From the NCBI GenBank assembly GCA_030679915.1, contig JAUXRY010000002.1, positions 1 to 64,000 on the forward strand: a stretch of 64,000 bases of DNA, given 5' to 3'. The DNA comes from Thiobacillus sp. GTDB lineage: Bacteria; Pseudomonadota; Gammaproteobacteria; Burkholderiales; Thiobacillaceae. Shown here in pieces: positions 45,430 through 55,122 of this stretch (the stretch's first letter is position 1; each line of letters opens with the position of its first letter). The notes below the pieces were generated by a model, which saw only the letters and a list, made by a program, of their open reading frames with translations, was not told where the DNA came from and ran no database searches. The position numbers and the translations under genes are program-made.

Positions 45430-47722
45430 ATGGATCCGTTTGCTCAGCGCACTGCCACTACTTTGGGGCGCGCTCGCACATTTTCCAGTAGTCAACGCAC
45501 AGGAATTTATCGACCCTGAACTTGCGTTCAAGTTCTCGGCACGTGCGCTTGATGCCAATACGCTGGAAGCGCGCTGGCAGATTGCCGACGGTTACTACAT
45601 GTACCGTGACAAGTTCAAGTTCGAGCTCACCGGCGGCACCCTGGCTAAACCGACCATGCCCGCAGGCAAGATTAAATCAGACGAATATTTCGGCAAGGTT
45701 GAGGTCTATCGCAAGGATGTACGCATCACGTTGCCGATTCAACGTACGCCCGGTACGACATCCGTCACCCTCAAAACCGTGTCACAGGGTTGCGCGGATG
45801 CCGGCTTGTGTTACACCCCGCAAACCGCAAGCATCACGATCAAGCTGCCGGAGCCGATTGCTTCTGCGGTCGCCGCCCCCCCCGCTTCATCACCTGCGTC
45901 GCCCGTTTCTACGGTCTCTGCATTGGATGGGCTGCGCAGCCTGGGGGGCATGGACATGCCCAAACTGCTGCCGCCGGAAGAAGCTTTTCCGCTTGTTGCA
46001 GCGATGCCGAATGCACAGACCGTCAAATTTGATTACACCCTGACCGCCGATACCTATCTGTATCGCGACAAGCTGGGATTCGTTGTCAAATCACCGTCCG
46101 ACGTCAAGATAGTCAAGGTTGAAACGCCCGCGGGCGATGTCAAGGAAGACCCTACTTTTGGGCGCACCGAGGTGTACCACAAGAACTTTTCAGCAATCGT
46201 GACCTTGTCGCGGGTGCTGGCCGCCAATGAAAAATTGGTGCTGGATACGACCTGGCAGGGCTGTAACGAAGCCGTCGGTATTTGCTACCCGCCGCTTAAG
46301 CGCGACTTTTCGCTGACGCCAGGGGTGGGTGCGGCTGAGGCATCTACGACGGGTACGAGTGTTCAGGCAGCTGCGGTTGAATCAACCGACGAATCCGATA
46401 CATCAAGAATTGAGCGCGTGCTGAAAGACGGCAGCTTCTGGGGTGTAGTGGCGACCTTCTTCGGCCTGGGCCTGCTGCTGGCGCTGACGCCGTGCGTGTT
46501 TCCGATGATCCCGATTCTGTCGGGCATCATCGCCGGGCAAGGCAAGGACATCACCAAAACCACCGGCTTCCTGCTTGCGCTCGCCTATGTCCTGGGCATG
46601 GCGATTACGTATTCACTGGCCGGTGTGGCCGCAGCGCTTTCCGGCACCTTGTTGTCGAATGCACTGCAGAATCCCTGGGCGCTCGGGATAGGCGCGGGCA
46701 TTTTTGTGGCCTTGGCTTTTTCGATGTTCGGTTTCTTTGAAATTCAATTGCCGAGCTTTATCCAGAGCAAGTTTTCCGACGCTTCCAACAAGATGAAGGG
46801 GGGCAATTTTGCCGGCGTGTTCGCCATGGGTGTGCTGTCAGCCGTGATCATGGGTCCCTGCGTTGCCCCCCCGCTGGCGGCTGCCTTGGCCTTCATCGCA
46901 CAGACAGGAAACACCACGCTGGGTGGCGTCGCCTTGTTTGTACTGGCATTGGGCATGGGCGTGCCCCTGCTGTTGGTTGGCGTGTCGGCAGGTGCCTTGC
47001 TGCCACGTGCCGGTGGCTGGATGAACGCGGTCAAGTACTTCTTCGGCGTGATGATGCTGGCTATTGCGATCTACCTGATTTCGCCGATCATCCCGGCCTG
47101 GATCAACATGCTGCTGTGGGCCATGCTGCTGATAGGCTCGGCGGTTTACCTGCATGCACTCGATCCGCTTCCCCCGCATGGCTCCGGCTGGATGCGTCTA
47201 TGGAAAGGACTGGGTGTGGTGTTGCTGATCGGCGGTCTGGCAATCATCATCGGCATGTTGGCGGGTGGTCGTGACTTGTTCCAGCCGCTTGACGTGTTTA
47301 AGGGCAGCGTTTTCAAGGGCGGGTCGGGTGGACAGGCTGTCGCAGCCGAGCAAAAAGGTTTGCCATTCGAAAAGGTCAAGGATGTCGCCGAACTCGATGC
47401 ACGCCTGGCTGCGGCCAAAGCCGAGGGTAAACCCGTCATGCTCGATTTTTATGCGGACTGGTGCGTGTCGTGCAAGGAAATGGAGCATTTCACCTTCAGC
47501 GACCCCAAAGTGCAGGCACGTTTACAGGATGTCGTACTGCTGAAAGCTGATGTCACCGCCAACGCTGACGCCGACAAGGCGCTGCTCAAGCGCTTCAATC
47601 TGTTCGGCCCACCCGGGTTGATTTTCTGGAATGCGGCGGGTGTTCAGTCAGGCTACAAGGTCATCGGATTTGAAAAGGCCGAGAAATTTTTGCAAAGCAT
47701 CGACTCGGCGTTGAAATCCTGA
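45422..47722 (+). CDS. dsbD: DsbD thiol:disulfide reductant conductor with duplicated N-domain
   Basis: A 766-residue protein that moves electrons from cytoplasmic thioredoxin across the membrane to periplasmic partners. After a ~24-residue signal there are two copies of the N-terminal alpha-type domain: C124/C130 in the first (GCADAGLCYTP) and C281/C288 in the second (GCNEAVGICYPP). The membrane domain holds the cysteine pair C358 (LTPCVFPM) and C480 (GPCVAPP). The C-terminal thioredoxin domain has C681-V-S-C684. The E. coli protein has one N-domain and 565 residues. The start overlaps the cutA stop region. Confidence 0.93.
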   Translation: MNRWIRLLSALPLLWGALAHFPVVNAQEFIDPELAFKFSARALDANTLEARWQIADGYYMYRDKFKFELTGGTLAKPTMPAGKIKSDEYFGKVEVYRKDVRITLPIQRTPGTTSVTLKTVSQGCADAGLCYTPQTASITIKLPEPIASAVAAPPASSPASPVSTVSALDGLRSLGGMDMPKLLPPEEAFPLVAAMPNAQTVKFDYTLTADTYLYRDKLGFVVKSPSDVKIVKVETPAGDVKEDPTFGRTEVYHKNFSAIVTLSRVLAANEKLVLDTTWQGCNEAVGICYPPLKRDFSLTPGVGAAEASTTGTSVQAAAVESTDESDTSRIERVLKDGSFWGVVATFFGLGLLLALTPCVFPMIPILSGIIAGQGKDITKTTGFLLALAYVLGMAITYSLAGVAAALSGTLLSNALQNPWALGIGAGIFVALAFSMFGFFEIQLPSFIQSKFSDASNKMKGGNFAGVFAMGVLSAVIMGPCVAPPLAAALAFIAQTGNTTLGGVALFVLALGMGVPLLLVGVSAGALLPRAGGWMNAVKYFFGVMMLAIAIYLISPIIPAWINMLLWAMLLIGSAVYLHALDPLPPHGSGWMRLWKGLGVVLLIGGLAIIIGMLAGGRDLFQPLDVFKGSVFKGGSGGQAVAAEQKGLPFEKVKDVAELDARLAAAKAEGKPVMLDFYADWCVSCKEMEHFTFSDPKVQARLQDVVLLKADVTANADADKALLKRFNLFGPPGLIFWNAAGVQSGYKVIGFEKAEKFLQSIDSALKS

Positions 47723-47761
47723 TTCGGATTCTGGTTTTGGGCTAGTACCGCCCAGCGGGTT

Positions 47762-48826
47762 TCATGCCGGGCGAGCCAGTTCGCGACTGGTGAGCTGGAA
47801 ATCAAAGTGCTCGGGTTCACGGCCGTCCAGCCGGGTGTCGCCAAATTCCGCATAGGGATACATCAAATAGGGTAGTGGTCCTTGCGCGGGTGGGGTCAGT
47901 TCAAAGTCCCGCGCCGTATTGAGCCCCACCCAGTTCATTTCCCAAAAGCCGAATAAGCGTTTGCGTAGTGCGATGACGCGCGGGTCATTCAACGGCAACT
48001 TTTCTTCCAGCACCACTTTGCGGACGTCGGCGGGGTCCACTGCAACCCAGCCGTGCCGGGGTGAATAATATTCAGCACGGCAGTGGTGGGCTTTCGAGAT
48101 GTCTCCCGCTTTTCCCAGGGTTTTGAACAGGGCCGAGTCGGCAACGCGCACGCCATACATTTCACGTGCCGGCAGCCCTGCCGCCCGTGCCAGCCCAACA
48201 AACAACGAATTGATATCGGCACATTTGCCGCCAAGATCGCCCGTTTCCAACATGAATTTGATATTACCGAGACCACAGCCGCGAACGGTGGGCTTGCGGA
48301 AAGTATTGTCGACAACCCAGTTGTAAATCGCCTTGGCGCGGGCATCCGGTGCGTCGATGCCCTGCACGATCTTGCTTGCGGTGGTAGCGACGATGCCGTC
48401 TATGGGCATGTTGGCGGTGGGTTCAAGATAGCGCGCAATATCCGGTGTAATCAAGTACGGGCGCCCTGCCGGTGTTCGCTCACGATTCTGTGTGGAGACC
48501 ACAGCTGTCACAGCGAGCTTCCGTGACGCGTTGGTGTCGTTCCATCCGGCGGCGAACATGGGGGCCCGATAATCGGTGTCCCAAGTGAGGACCGCTTGTT
48601 CGGGTGCGGTTTTCCAATTGACGGATATCACACGCTGATAATCCACTGCATCCACCGGAAGCGGTAGCCATAACTTCCCCGCGCCTTTTTGTGCGGTCAG
48701 GTCGACGGTGTAGGTGAGTTCGAAGGTGCGCCAATCATCGGCGGGCAGGCTGGCCGATCGGGCTGGGGTCATGGAAAAAAGCAGAGGTGTTGCCGCTGCC
48801 AACCGCATAAAGTCACGACGCATCAT
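47762..48826 (-). CDS. exported transglutaminase-like protein
   Basis: A 354-residue protein. An N-terminal leader MMRRDFMRLAAATPLLFSMTPARS contains an RR motif, so Tat export is possible. The transglutaminase-like core has the catalytic cysteine in GDLGGKCADINSLF, the histidine in KAHHCRAEYY and the aspartate in VAVDPAD. Such proteins act as proteases or amidases, and the substrate is unknown. The start is the ATG at 48826, which has GGAG six bases upstream. It is convergent with dsbD. Confidence 0.82.
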   Translation of the reverse strand: MMRRDFMRLAAATPLLFSMTPARSASLPADDWRTFELTYTVDLTAQKGAGKLWLPLPVDAVDYQRVISVNWKTAPEQAVLTWDTDYRAPMFAAGWNDTNASRKLAVTAVVSTQNRERTPAGRPYLITPDIARYLEPTANMPIDGIVATTASKIVQGIDAPDARAKAIYNWVVDNTFRKPTVRGCGLGNIKFMLETGDLGGKCADINSLFVGLARAAGLPAREMYGVRVADSALFKTLGKAGDISKAHHCRAEYYSPRHGWVAVDPADVRKVVLEEKLPLNDPRVIALRKRLFGFWEMNWVGLNTARDFELTPPAQGPLPYLMYPYAEFGDTRLDGREPEHFDFQLTSRELARPA

Positions 48827-48969
48827 GGTGGTCTCCAAAACATGTTCCCTGTGGAAACGTGGGTTGTTCAGGTTGCGTAAGAGCCTTGTTGCGCACGGGC
48901 CATCATTGTAGGTCCACGGGCAATTTTCTGAGTGTAGCAGCCCTGTCTAAGGTTGCTAGCGAACCGAAG

Positions 48970-50034
48970 TCAGCTGCGGCGCAGTGTCGTAATGCTGTCC
49001 AGTAATGGCGTGACGATGGGCTCAATCTTGCGCCGCATCAGCGATCCGATTGCGGTGGTTTTGATGAAAATCGGCCGCACGGTATCGGCATCTATCGCGG
49101 CCAGAGCGTCGAGGGCCATGCAATCGGGTTCCAATTGAGGAGCGATCGCAAGGATGGTTTCACGCGCTGCGTTGCGTGTGGTTTCGTGGGTCTGGCGTAG
49201 TGGCGCACACCATTGTGCCAAGGCATCCAGCGTGTGGTTGACGACTTCCTGAATTTCCGGGCGGTCGAGAATGTAGGAAAGGGTCAGGAGAAAGGTTTGT
49301 CCTTGTCCCGATAACGCTTTTTCCAGCATCTCGCTATACGGGTTATCCGCGAGCCTCGGCACGCCGGTGAAATCTGGTCGTGCATTGCGCGGGTTGGGCA
49401 GGTTATCAGCTTGTAATTCGAGAAATGCGGTGTAATACGAATTGCGGGTTGTGCCGCGTTTCCAGATCGACAGGCGCTCGGCATCAGTCAACACGCCGGA
49501 GTAAAGCATCACGGCGACGGTATCAAGAATACCGACGTCGTCTTCGTGCAGAAAAGCCAGGTGATCGACCAGAAATTCAGCCAAGGTGCGCCCCATACTG
49601 CCTTGGCACACCACGTCGCGCATCAACATCAGCCGCGCGTTCTCGATGGTCGGCATGCACCACCAGGCGTGGCGCGCCATGTCATCGGTGAGTGCGGGCG
49701 AGTGCACCACGGCCACCACTGCCTCTTCTTCGGCGATCAATAACAATTGCGCCAGATGTTGCGGCGACAGTCCGGACTGCGACTGTCGCGTCCAGCGTGT
49801 CAGGTGCACGGGATAACCCCCGGGGGAACCCAGGACGTGGCCCGAGAGCAATTCGCGCACTTTCTTTAAATAGCGGTCGGAGCGTTCGTTGGGTTTGAGC
49901 GGAACACTGGCTTCCCCCTGTGGCGTGAGCGCCCATAAAGTCATGCTCGACTCGTCGATGCGGACAGCTTTAAGTTCGGTGTTGAAAAGGACGTTGAGCC
50001 GTAGCTCGTCTTCGGGGGAAAGCTCGTCGTTCAT
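48970..50034 (-). CDS. DsrS-like conserved protein
   Basis: A 354-residue soluble, helical protein with no signal peptide. It resembles DsrS of sulfur oxidisers by my recollection of family motifs: [36 protein letters not shown], and [21 protein letters not shown]. The function of DsrS is not known; it is usually linked with the dsr sulfur-oxidation locus. Here no other dsr gene is nearby, so the role in sulfur metabolism is unproven. It overlaps the hemL stop by four bases. Confidence 0.6.
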   Translation of the reverse strand: MNDELSPEDELRLNVLFNTELKAVRIDESSMTLWALTPQGEASVPLKPNERSDRYLKKVRELLSGHVLGSPGGYPVHLTRWTRQSQSGLSPQHLAQLLLIAEEEAVVAVVHSPALTDDMARHAWWCMPTIENARLMLMRDVVCQGSMGRTLAEFLVDHLAFLHEDDVGILDTVAVMLYSGVLTDAERLSIWKRGTTRNSYYTAFLELQADNLPNPRNARPDFTGVPRLADNPYSEMLEKALSGQGQTFLLTLSYILDRPEIQEVVNHTLDALAQWCAPLRQTHETTRNAARETILAIAPQLEPDCMALDALAAIDADTVRPIFIKTTAIGSLMRRKIEPIVTPLLDSITTLRRS

Positions 50035-51308
50035 AGGGCCTTGAAAACTTTGCCGGCGGCAGAAACGGTGGCGTCAATGTCGGCGTCGGTGTGTGCGGCC
50101 GAAACGAAACCGGCCTCGAATGCCGAGGGTGCGAGGGTGATGCCTTGGTCGAGCATGGCGTGGAAGAAACGGTTGAATTGTTCCTTGTCGCATTGCATGA
50201 CTTCGGCAAAGCTGGTCGGCGGTTTCGCAGCGAAATACAGACCGAACATGCCGCCGACCGAGTCAGCACAGAACGTGACGCCGGCGTCTTTTGCTGCTGC
50301 CGACAAGCCCGAGACCAGGCGCTGGGTGCTGGCAGAAAGGCGTGTGTAGAACCCTGGCTCGCTGACCGCTTTGAGCGTGGCCAGACCCGCTGCAACTGCC
50401 ACAGGGTTGCCCGACAAGGTTCCGGCCTGATACACCGGGCCCAGAGGTGCGAGTTTGTCCATCACCTCGGCACGGCCACCGAAGGCGCCGACCGGCATGC
50501 CGCCGCCGATGACTTTGCCCAGCGTGGTGAGGTCGGGACGGATGTCGAGCAGTTTTTGCGCGCAGCCCAGGTCGACGCGGAAGCCGGTCATCACTTCATC
50601 AAAAATCAGCAGTGCACCGGAGGCATCGCACACGCGGCGCATGGTAGCCATGAACTCGGCCGTCGGTTTGACCAAGTTCATGTTGCCGGCAAACGGCTCG
50701 ACGATGATGCAGGCGATTTCGGTGCCGAGTTCGGCAAAGGTGCGCTCCAGTCCAGCGATGTCGTTGTAATCCAGAACCAGCGTCTGTGCGGCGGTTTCGG
50801 CCGGTACGCCCGCCGAGGTCGGGTTGCCGAAAGTGAGTGCACCGGAACCCGCTTTCACCAGCAGGAAGTCGGCGTGTCCGTGGTAGCAACCTTCAAATTT
50901 GATGATCTTGCTGCGCCCGGTAAACCCACGCGCCAGCCGGATCGCGCTCATGGTGGCTTCGGTACCGGATGACACCAGACGAACCTTCTCGATGCTGGGC
51001 ACCAGTTGGGTAATCAATTCAGCAATTTCCAGTTCGGCCGCCGACGGCGCGCCGAACGATAACCCGCGTGCGGCGGCATCCTGTACTGCCTTGACCGTAC
51101 CGGGATGCGCATGGCCGAGAATCGCCGGGCCCCATGACCCCACGTAATCAATGTATTCGCAACCGTCTGCATCCCACACCCGTGAACCTTGCGCATGATC
51201 GATAAACAATGGTGTTCCACCGACGCTTTTAAATGCCCGCACCGGGGAATTCACGCCGCCGGGGATGACTTTTTGCGATTGCTCAAACAGGGTTTCGTTA
51301 CGGTTCAT
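50031..51308 (-). CDS. hemL: glutamate-1-semialdehyde 2,1-aminomutase
   Basis: HemL makes 5-aminolevulinate from glutamate-1-semialdehyde with PLP, upstream of the hemC pathway. The 425-residue protein includes [28 protein letters not shown]. The aspartate in [11 protein letters not shown] binds the cofactor, and the Schiff-base lysine is K265 in [16 protein letters not shown], the same number as in E. coli. The gene is followed by the DsrS-like gene with an ATGA overlap and preceded by thiE. Confidence 0.95.
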   Translation of the reverse strand: MNRNETLFEQSQKVIPGGVNSPVRAFKSVGGTPLFIDHAQGSRVWDADGCEYIDYVGSWGPAILGHAHPGTVKAVQDAAARGLSFGAPSAAELEIAELITQLVPSIEKVRLVSSGTEATMSAIRLARGFTGRSKIIKFEGCYHGHADFLLVKAGSGALTFGNPTSAGVPAETAAQTLVLDYNDIAGLERTFAELGTEIACIIVEPFAGNMNLVKPTAEFMATMRRVCDASGALLIFDEVMTGFRVDLGCAQKLLDIRPDLTTLGKVIGGGMPVGAFGGRAEVMDKLAPLGPVYQAGTLSGNPVAVAAGLATLKAVSEPGFYTRLSASTQRLVSGLSAAAKDAGVTFCADSVGGMFGLYFAAKPPTSFAEVMQCDKEQFNRFFHAMLDQGITLAPSAFEAGFVSAAHTDADIDATVSAAGKVFKAL

Positions 51309-51318
51309 GATTCAGATC

Positions 51319-51969
51319 TCATTCTTCGGGTTCGGCTTCAAACAATTGATTCAACGCATGCGCAGCCGAACGGATATCAGGCGTATTGAAGAGGGCCGAC
51401 AACACGGCGAGGCTGTCCGCGCCGGCATCCAGCAGGTGCGGTGCATTGGCAAGCGTGATTCCGCCTATGGCGATAATCGGTATGTGGATAAGAGGAGTGG
51501 CCTGGCTTAACAAGGCCACGTCTGCCCGCTCGGCCGCAGGCTTGGTGGGGGATGCAAAAAAGCTGCCGAACGCGACGTAGTCCGCGCCAGCAGATTGTGC
51601 TGCCTGCGCGAGTTCCAGGCTTTGGTAACATGACGCACCGATCAGTTTGTCTTTGCCCAGGATGATACGGGCTTCACGCAGCGTGCCGTCATCACGCCCC
51701 AGATGGACGCCGTCGGCGTCACATAAATCGGCCAATCGCAGATCGTCGTTGATGATCAGTGGCACACCAAACTGGTGGCACAGCGCGATGAGTTCACTGG
51801 CTTGCGCGTGGCGGCGGGCTACATCGGCTGATTTGTCGCGGTACTGGACGGCCGCCACGCCGCCTGCCAATGCGGCTTCGACCTGCATCAGCAACTGCTC
51901 GGTATCGGCCGTCTCGAGGGTGATGGCGTAAATGCCGCCGGGAAACTTAAGCATGGTAGATGCAGGCAA
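51319..51969 (-). CDS. thiE: thiamine-phosphate synthase
   Basis: ThiE couples HMP-PP and thiazole phosphate to thiamine phosphate. The 216-residue TIM-barrel protein has GVAAVQYRDKSADV, LIINDDLRLADLCDADGVHLGRDD and YVAFGSFFASPTKP, the usual diphosphate-binding motifs. I prefer the TTG at 51969, which has GGAGGG about ten bases upstream inside thiD. The in-frame ATG at 51954 has no ribosome site. It lies directly after thiD with no gap. Confidence 0.92.
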   Translation of the reverse strand: MPASTMLKFPGGIYAITLETADTEQLLMQVEAALAGGVAAVQYRDKSADVARRHAQASELIALCHQFGVPLIINDDLRLADLCDADGVHLGRDDGTLREARIILGKDKLIGASCYQSLELAQAAQSAGADYVAFGSFFASPTKPAAERADVALLSQATPLIHIPIIAIGGITLANAPHLLDAGADSLAVLSALFNTPDIRSAAHALNQLFEAEPEE

Positions 51970-52812
51970 TCAAGCATTGCCCTCCGCCAGGCTGTCCTGG
52001 GCCCAGAAAAATCGATCTGGAATATATTGCCCCATCCCGGGGCGGAAGGCCGCTTTCAGCGATTCGTAAGTGAAGTTCTGCGCTTCGCGTACCGCAGTAG
52101 GAACGTCATGCCCATACGCCAGATTGGCAGCGATGGCCGAGGCCAGAGTGCAGCCCGAGCCGTGATAGCTTCCCAACAGTCGATCCCAGGCATCGGTTTG
52201 TACGTGGCCGTTGGCGTCGTACAGACTATTCAATACGCGCGGCGTGGTTTCGTGCGTTCCTGTAATGAGTACGTACTCACACCCCAGGTCGGTCAGGTGT
52301 TTGGCACACGCCTCAAGCGCCATGTCTTCCTCGTCAGACTCGAACAAGGCCAACCGGCGTGCTTCGTGGCTGTTGGGCGTGAGCACGCTGGTTTGCGGGA
52401 TCAGCAGGTCGCGCATCGCCGAAATCATGTCTTCGGTGGCCAGTTCATCGCCGCGGCCGGACGACAGGATCGGGTCGAGCACCACGGGAATATCGGGATA
52501 GTCGGCGAGAATCTCGGCGATGATCGCGATCGACTCAGGGCTGCCCAGCATGCCCAGTTTGAAAGCGGCAACCGGCACGTCTTCCAGAAGCATGCGCGCC
52601 TGATCCATCACCCACTCGGAATCGATCACCAGGATTTCATCCACTCCGGCGGTATCTTGCACCGTCAAAGCCGTGATGACCGACAACGGGTGACAACCCA
52701 GGCTGGCCAGTGTCAGCAGGTCAGCCTGGATGCCCGCGCCGCCAGTTGGATCGGACGCGGCAAAACTGAGTACCAGCGGTGGCGTGGGTTTGGGCGAGAA
52801 AATTGGCGGCAT
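51970..52812 (-). CDS. thiD: hydroxymethylpyrimidine (phosphate) kinase
   Basis: ThiD phosphorylates HMP to HMP-P and HMP-PP for thiamine synthesis. The 280-residue ribokinase-fold protein has SFAASDPTGGAGIQADLLT, VVLDPILSSGRGDEL, LTPNSHEARRL and GSYHGSGCTLASAIAANL, which includes the anion hole and catalytic Asp region. The gene is adjacent to thiE and divergent from the rubredoxin gene. I saw no TPP riboswitch in the short upstream gap. Confidence 0.93.
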   Translation of the reverse strand: MPPIFSPKPTPPLVLSFAASDPTGGAGIQADLLTLASLGCHPLSVITALTVQDTAGVDEILVIDSEWVMDQARMLLEDVPVAAFKLGMLGSPESIAIIAEILADYPDIPVVLDPILSSGRGDELATEDMISAMRDLLIPQTSVLTPNSHEARRLALFESDEEDMALEACAKHLTDLGCEYVLITGTHETTPRVLNSLYDANGHVQTDAWDRLLGSYHGSGCTLASAIAANLAYGHDVPTAVREAQNFTYESLKAAFRPGMGQYIPDRFFWAQDSLAEGNA

Positions 52813-52866
52813 GATGTCACTGCTTTAAAATCAAGTTCCGATTTTAGCTTGAATTACCCTTGTCCT

Positions 52867-53049
52867 ATGCCTGAAACCCCTGAATACAAGAGCTGGATGT
52901 GCCTGATCTGCGGCTGGATTTACCATGAGGAGACGGGTGCGCCTGATGATGGCATTGCGCCCGGCACGCGCTGGGAAGATGTGCCGATCAACTGGACCTG
53001 CCCGGATTGCGGAGCACGTAAAGATGATTTTGAGATGGTTGCCTTTTGA
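52867..53049 (+). CDS. rubredoxin
   Basis: A 60-residue one-iron electron carrier. Fe(Cys)4 ligands are in MCLICGWIYHEETG and NWTCPDCGARKDDF, spaced as in rubredoxins. The conserved aromatic core (W, Y, F) is present. The in-frame extension upstream is antisense to thiD and not real. A thiD | rubredoxin | pilG arrangement is common in betaproteobacteria. Its electron partner is not known; the AscD-like reductase at 42.6 kb is only one possibility. Confidence 0.95.
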   Translation: MPETPEYKSWMCLICGWIYHEETGAPDDGIAPGTRWEDVPINWTCPDCGARKDDFEMVAF

Positions 53050-53197
53050 AAATGATCTGATTTCGGTTCCAGCCCAAGCAATAACTGAGGTCTTTCTGCA
53101 CCAGCGAGAGCCTATAAAGCCCGCTTTTTGAAAACGGAAATTCTAGTACATTAGTTTATGAGCCAATGGTAGAATCCGCCCGAGGGTTTTATATGGT

Positions 53198-53215
53198 ATA
53201 TCGATAGATCGATAT
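53198..53215. promoter_or_regulatory. palindrome ahead of the secreted hypothetical protein
   Basis: ATATCGAT-AG-ATCGATAT has perfect 8-bp arms and ends 26 nt before the ATG at 53242. The local region is AT-rich in an otherwise GC-rich window. It looks like an operator or promoter element. Confidence 0.4.
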
Positions 53216-53241
53216 TTTAATAATCAATCGGAGAGACCAAA

Positions 53242-54144
53242 ATGATTCAGCGGTGGATTTCAGCTTGTGTTTTACTTGTTTTTTCATCAGCTTCTTGGGC
53301 AATTTCCCCTTACATTCAAGGTGATGCGCTAGCTGGGGGCAGTGTTCAGGCTGTGGCGTCAGCAGTCGAGGCCAAACTCAAAGACAACGGCTTTAAAGTG
53401 GTCGGCAAATATTTCCCCAAAAATCTGGCAGGCTCCGGGGTGGTTGTGGCCACGGATGACGCCATGTTGAAGGAAGTGGGCGCCGTGGGTGGCAACGCAG
53501 TGTTAGGCGCAGCCATTCGGGTGGGAGTTAAAGCCGATGGCAGTGTGTCTTACACCAACCCTGACTACTGGTATCGTGCCTATTTCCGCAAATCCTTTGA
53601 CAAGAAGGAAGGCGCGGTCAAGGCGCTTCAGGCACGTTTGCAGGAAGCTCTCGGCGCGGGTAAAGGGATGGGCGGTGATGAGCCTGAAGCAAGCTTGGCC
53701 AATTACCGTTACATGATCGGTATGGAGCGTCTGGATTCACATAAAAACAAACTGGTTGAATACAACAGTTTTGCTGAAGCATTGAAGACTGTTCGTGAAA
53801 ATCTGGCCAAAGGTGTGGGTAAAACGTCCAAGATCTATGAAATCGTGCTGCCAGACCGTAAATTGGCGGTATTCGGTGTAGCCATGAATGATGGCGACAA
53901 TAGCGATGGCGAATGGATCAAGCGCATCGATATGCAGAACTATGTTGCAGGTTTGCCCTACGAGATATACATCAATGACAAGCAGGTGGAAGCACCGCAT
54001 GCCCGATTCCGGATTGCGTTGGCGTTTCCTGATGTGGGCATGGGGCAGTTCATGCGTATTTCTTCCTTGCCGATAACCGTTCTGGAAACCATGAATGGTT
54101 TGGCGGGCGTTGACAAGAAATCGGAGGGAGAGGGCTGGCAGTAA
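53242..54144 (+). CDS. exported conserved hypothetical protein
   Basis: A 300-residue protein with a signal peptide (about 20 residues, ending ASWA). The N-terminal half (SAVEAKLKDNGFKVVGKYFP) resembles DUF302-type domains in pattern only, and I do not assign a family. A later region KIYEIVLPDRKLAVFGVAMNDGDNSDGEWIKRID is conserved-looking. A GGAGAG ribosome site precedes the ATG. It stands alone, with an operator-like palindrome upstream and a strong terminator after it. Function unknown. Confidence 0.75.
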   Translation: MIQRWISACVLLVFSSASWAISPYIQGDALAGGSVQAVASAVEAKLKDNGFKVVGKYFPKNLAGSGVVVATDDAMLKEVGAVGGNAVLGAAIRVGVKADGSVSYTNPDYWYRAYFRKSFDKKEGAVKALQARLQEALGAGKGMGGDEPEASLANYRYMIGMERLDSHKNKLVEYNSFAEALKTVRENLAKGVGKTSKIYEIVLPDRKLAVFGVAMNDGDNSDGEWIKRIDMQNYVAGLPYEIYINDKQVEAPHARFRIALAFPDVGMGQFMRISSLPITVLETMNGLAGVDKKSEGEGWQ

Positions 54145-54173
54145 TAACCAGAAACTCTGTGCAGATCCGGGTC

Positions 54174-54202
54174 AAAAGGGCGCCATTTAATGGCGCCCTT
54201 TT
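54174..54202 (+). terminator. Rho-independent terminator before pilG
   Basis: A perfect 13-bp stem, AAAAGGGCGCCAT / ATGGCGCCCTTTT, with a 3-nt loop, 29 nt after the stop of the exported protein. It separates that gene from the pil operon. Confidence 0.9.
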
Positions 54203-54329
54203 ATTTCGCCCGCAAAAAGTGTGCTTGCTCTGAGAAGGCAACATTAAAGAAGCCGCATTCCTTGCCGTAATGTAATCCACACAGGGGGTGGCCATTGCCG
54301 CCTGCCCAATGATCCTCGTGGAGAAGCGT

Positions 54330-54743
54330 GTGGATAACGAAGTACTGAAGGGCGTCAAGGTGATGGTCATCGATGACAGCAACACTATTCGCCGTAGCGC
54401 AGAGATTTTTCTGAACCAGGCCGGCTGTGAAGTCATTCTGGCGCAGGATGGTTTCGATGCGCTGTCAAAAATTACTGACCATGACCCGGATGTGGTTTTT
54501 GTCGACATCATGATGCCGCGGCTCGATGGTTACCAGACCTGCTCGTTGATCAAGCGCAACGCCAAATACCGGACTACGCCCGTAATCATGCTGTCGTCCA
54601 AAGATGGCCTGTTTGATCGCGCACGCGGCCGCATGGTGGGATCGGACGAGTATTTGACCAAGCCTTTTACCAAAGACACGCTACTGACGGCGGTGCGAGA
54701 GCACGCCTGTTCAGCGGCATTACCCGTTTCTCAAGGAGTATAA
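54330..54743 (+). CDS. pilG: twitching motility response regulator PilG
   Basis: A single-domain CheY-like receiver. The phosphoacceptor is D59 in VFVDIMMPRLDGYQT, and MLSSKDGLFDRARGRMVGSDEYLTKPF is nearly the PilG consensus. In Pseudomonas PilG is needed for pilus extension and cAMP signalling. I choose the GTG at 54330 (MDNEVLKGVKVMVIDDS), with GGAG upstream. In-frame starts at 54288 and 54309 would add up to 14 residues not seen in homologues. It is the first gene of the Pil-Chp operon. Confidence 0.92.
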   Translation: MDNEVLKGVKVMVIDDSNTIRRSAEIFLNQAGCEVILAQDGFDALSKITDHDPDVVFVDIMMPRLDGYQTCSLIKRNAKYRTTPVIMLSSKDGLFDRARGRMVGSDEYLTKPFTKDTLLTAVREHACSAALPVSQGV

Positions 54744-54746
54744 ATT

Positions 54747-55112
54747 ATGGCGATCAGCCGCATTCTGGTTGTAGATGATTCCCCCACCGAGCGCTTTTTC
54801 CTGTCTGAGTTGCTGGTTAAAAATGGTTATCTGGTCAGCATGGCTGAAAGTGGTGAGGAGGCTGTTGCTCAGGCCAAACAAACGCTGCCCGATTTGATCG
54901 TGATGGACGTCGTGATGCCTGGCATGAACGGCTATCAGGCTACACGAATGATTACCAAGGAAGAATCGACCAAGCATATTCCCGTCATCATGTGCACCAC
55001 CAAGGGCCAGGAAACTGACAAGGTTTGGGGGATGCGTCAGGGGGCGAAGGCTTATCTGGTCAAGCCGGTAAAACCGGAAGACCTGCTTTCGCAAATCAAG
55101 GCGCTAGGCTGA
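54747..55112 (+). CDS. pilH: twitching motility response regulator PilH
   Basis: A 121-residue receiver of the CheY type. D10/D11 form the acid pocket, D54 is the phosphoacceptor (VMDVVMPGMNGYQ) and K is in YLVKPVKPEDL. PilH acts with PilG in opposing pilus extension and retraction, and may serve as a phosphate sink. The gene is 3 nt after pilG. Confidence 0.94.
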   Translation: MAISRILVVDDSPTERFFLSELLVKNGYLVSMAESGEEAVAQAKQTLPDLIVMDVVMPGMNGYQATRMITKEESTKHIPVIMCTTKGQETDKVWGMRQGAKAYLVKPVKPEDLLSQIKALG

Positions 55113-55122
55113 GCGGAAAGAT

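Noticed and set aside
52027-52866. Long extension upstream of rubredoxin
   Set aside because: It is antisense to thiD. A 60-residue rubredoxin with both CxxC pairs starts at 52867.
52813-52866. TPP riboswitch upstream of thiD
   Set aside because: The gap to the divergent rubredoxin gene is only 54 nt, too short for the element, and the conserved CUGAGA core is not seen.
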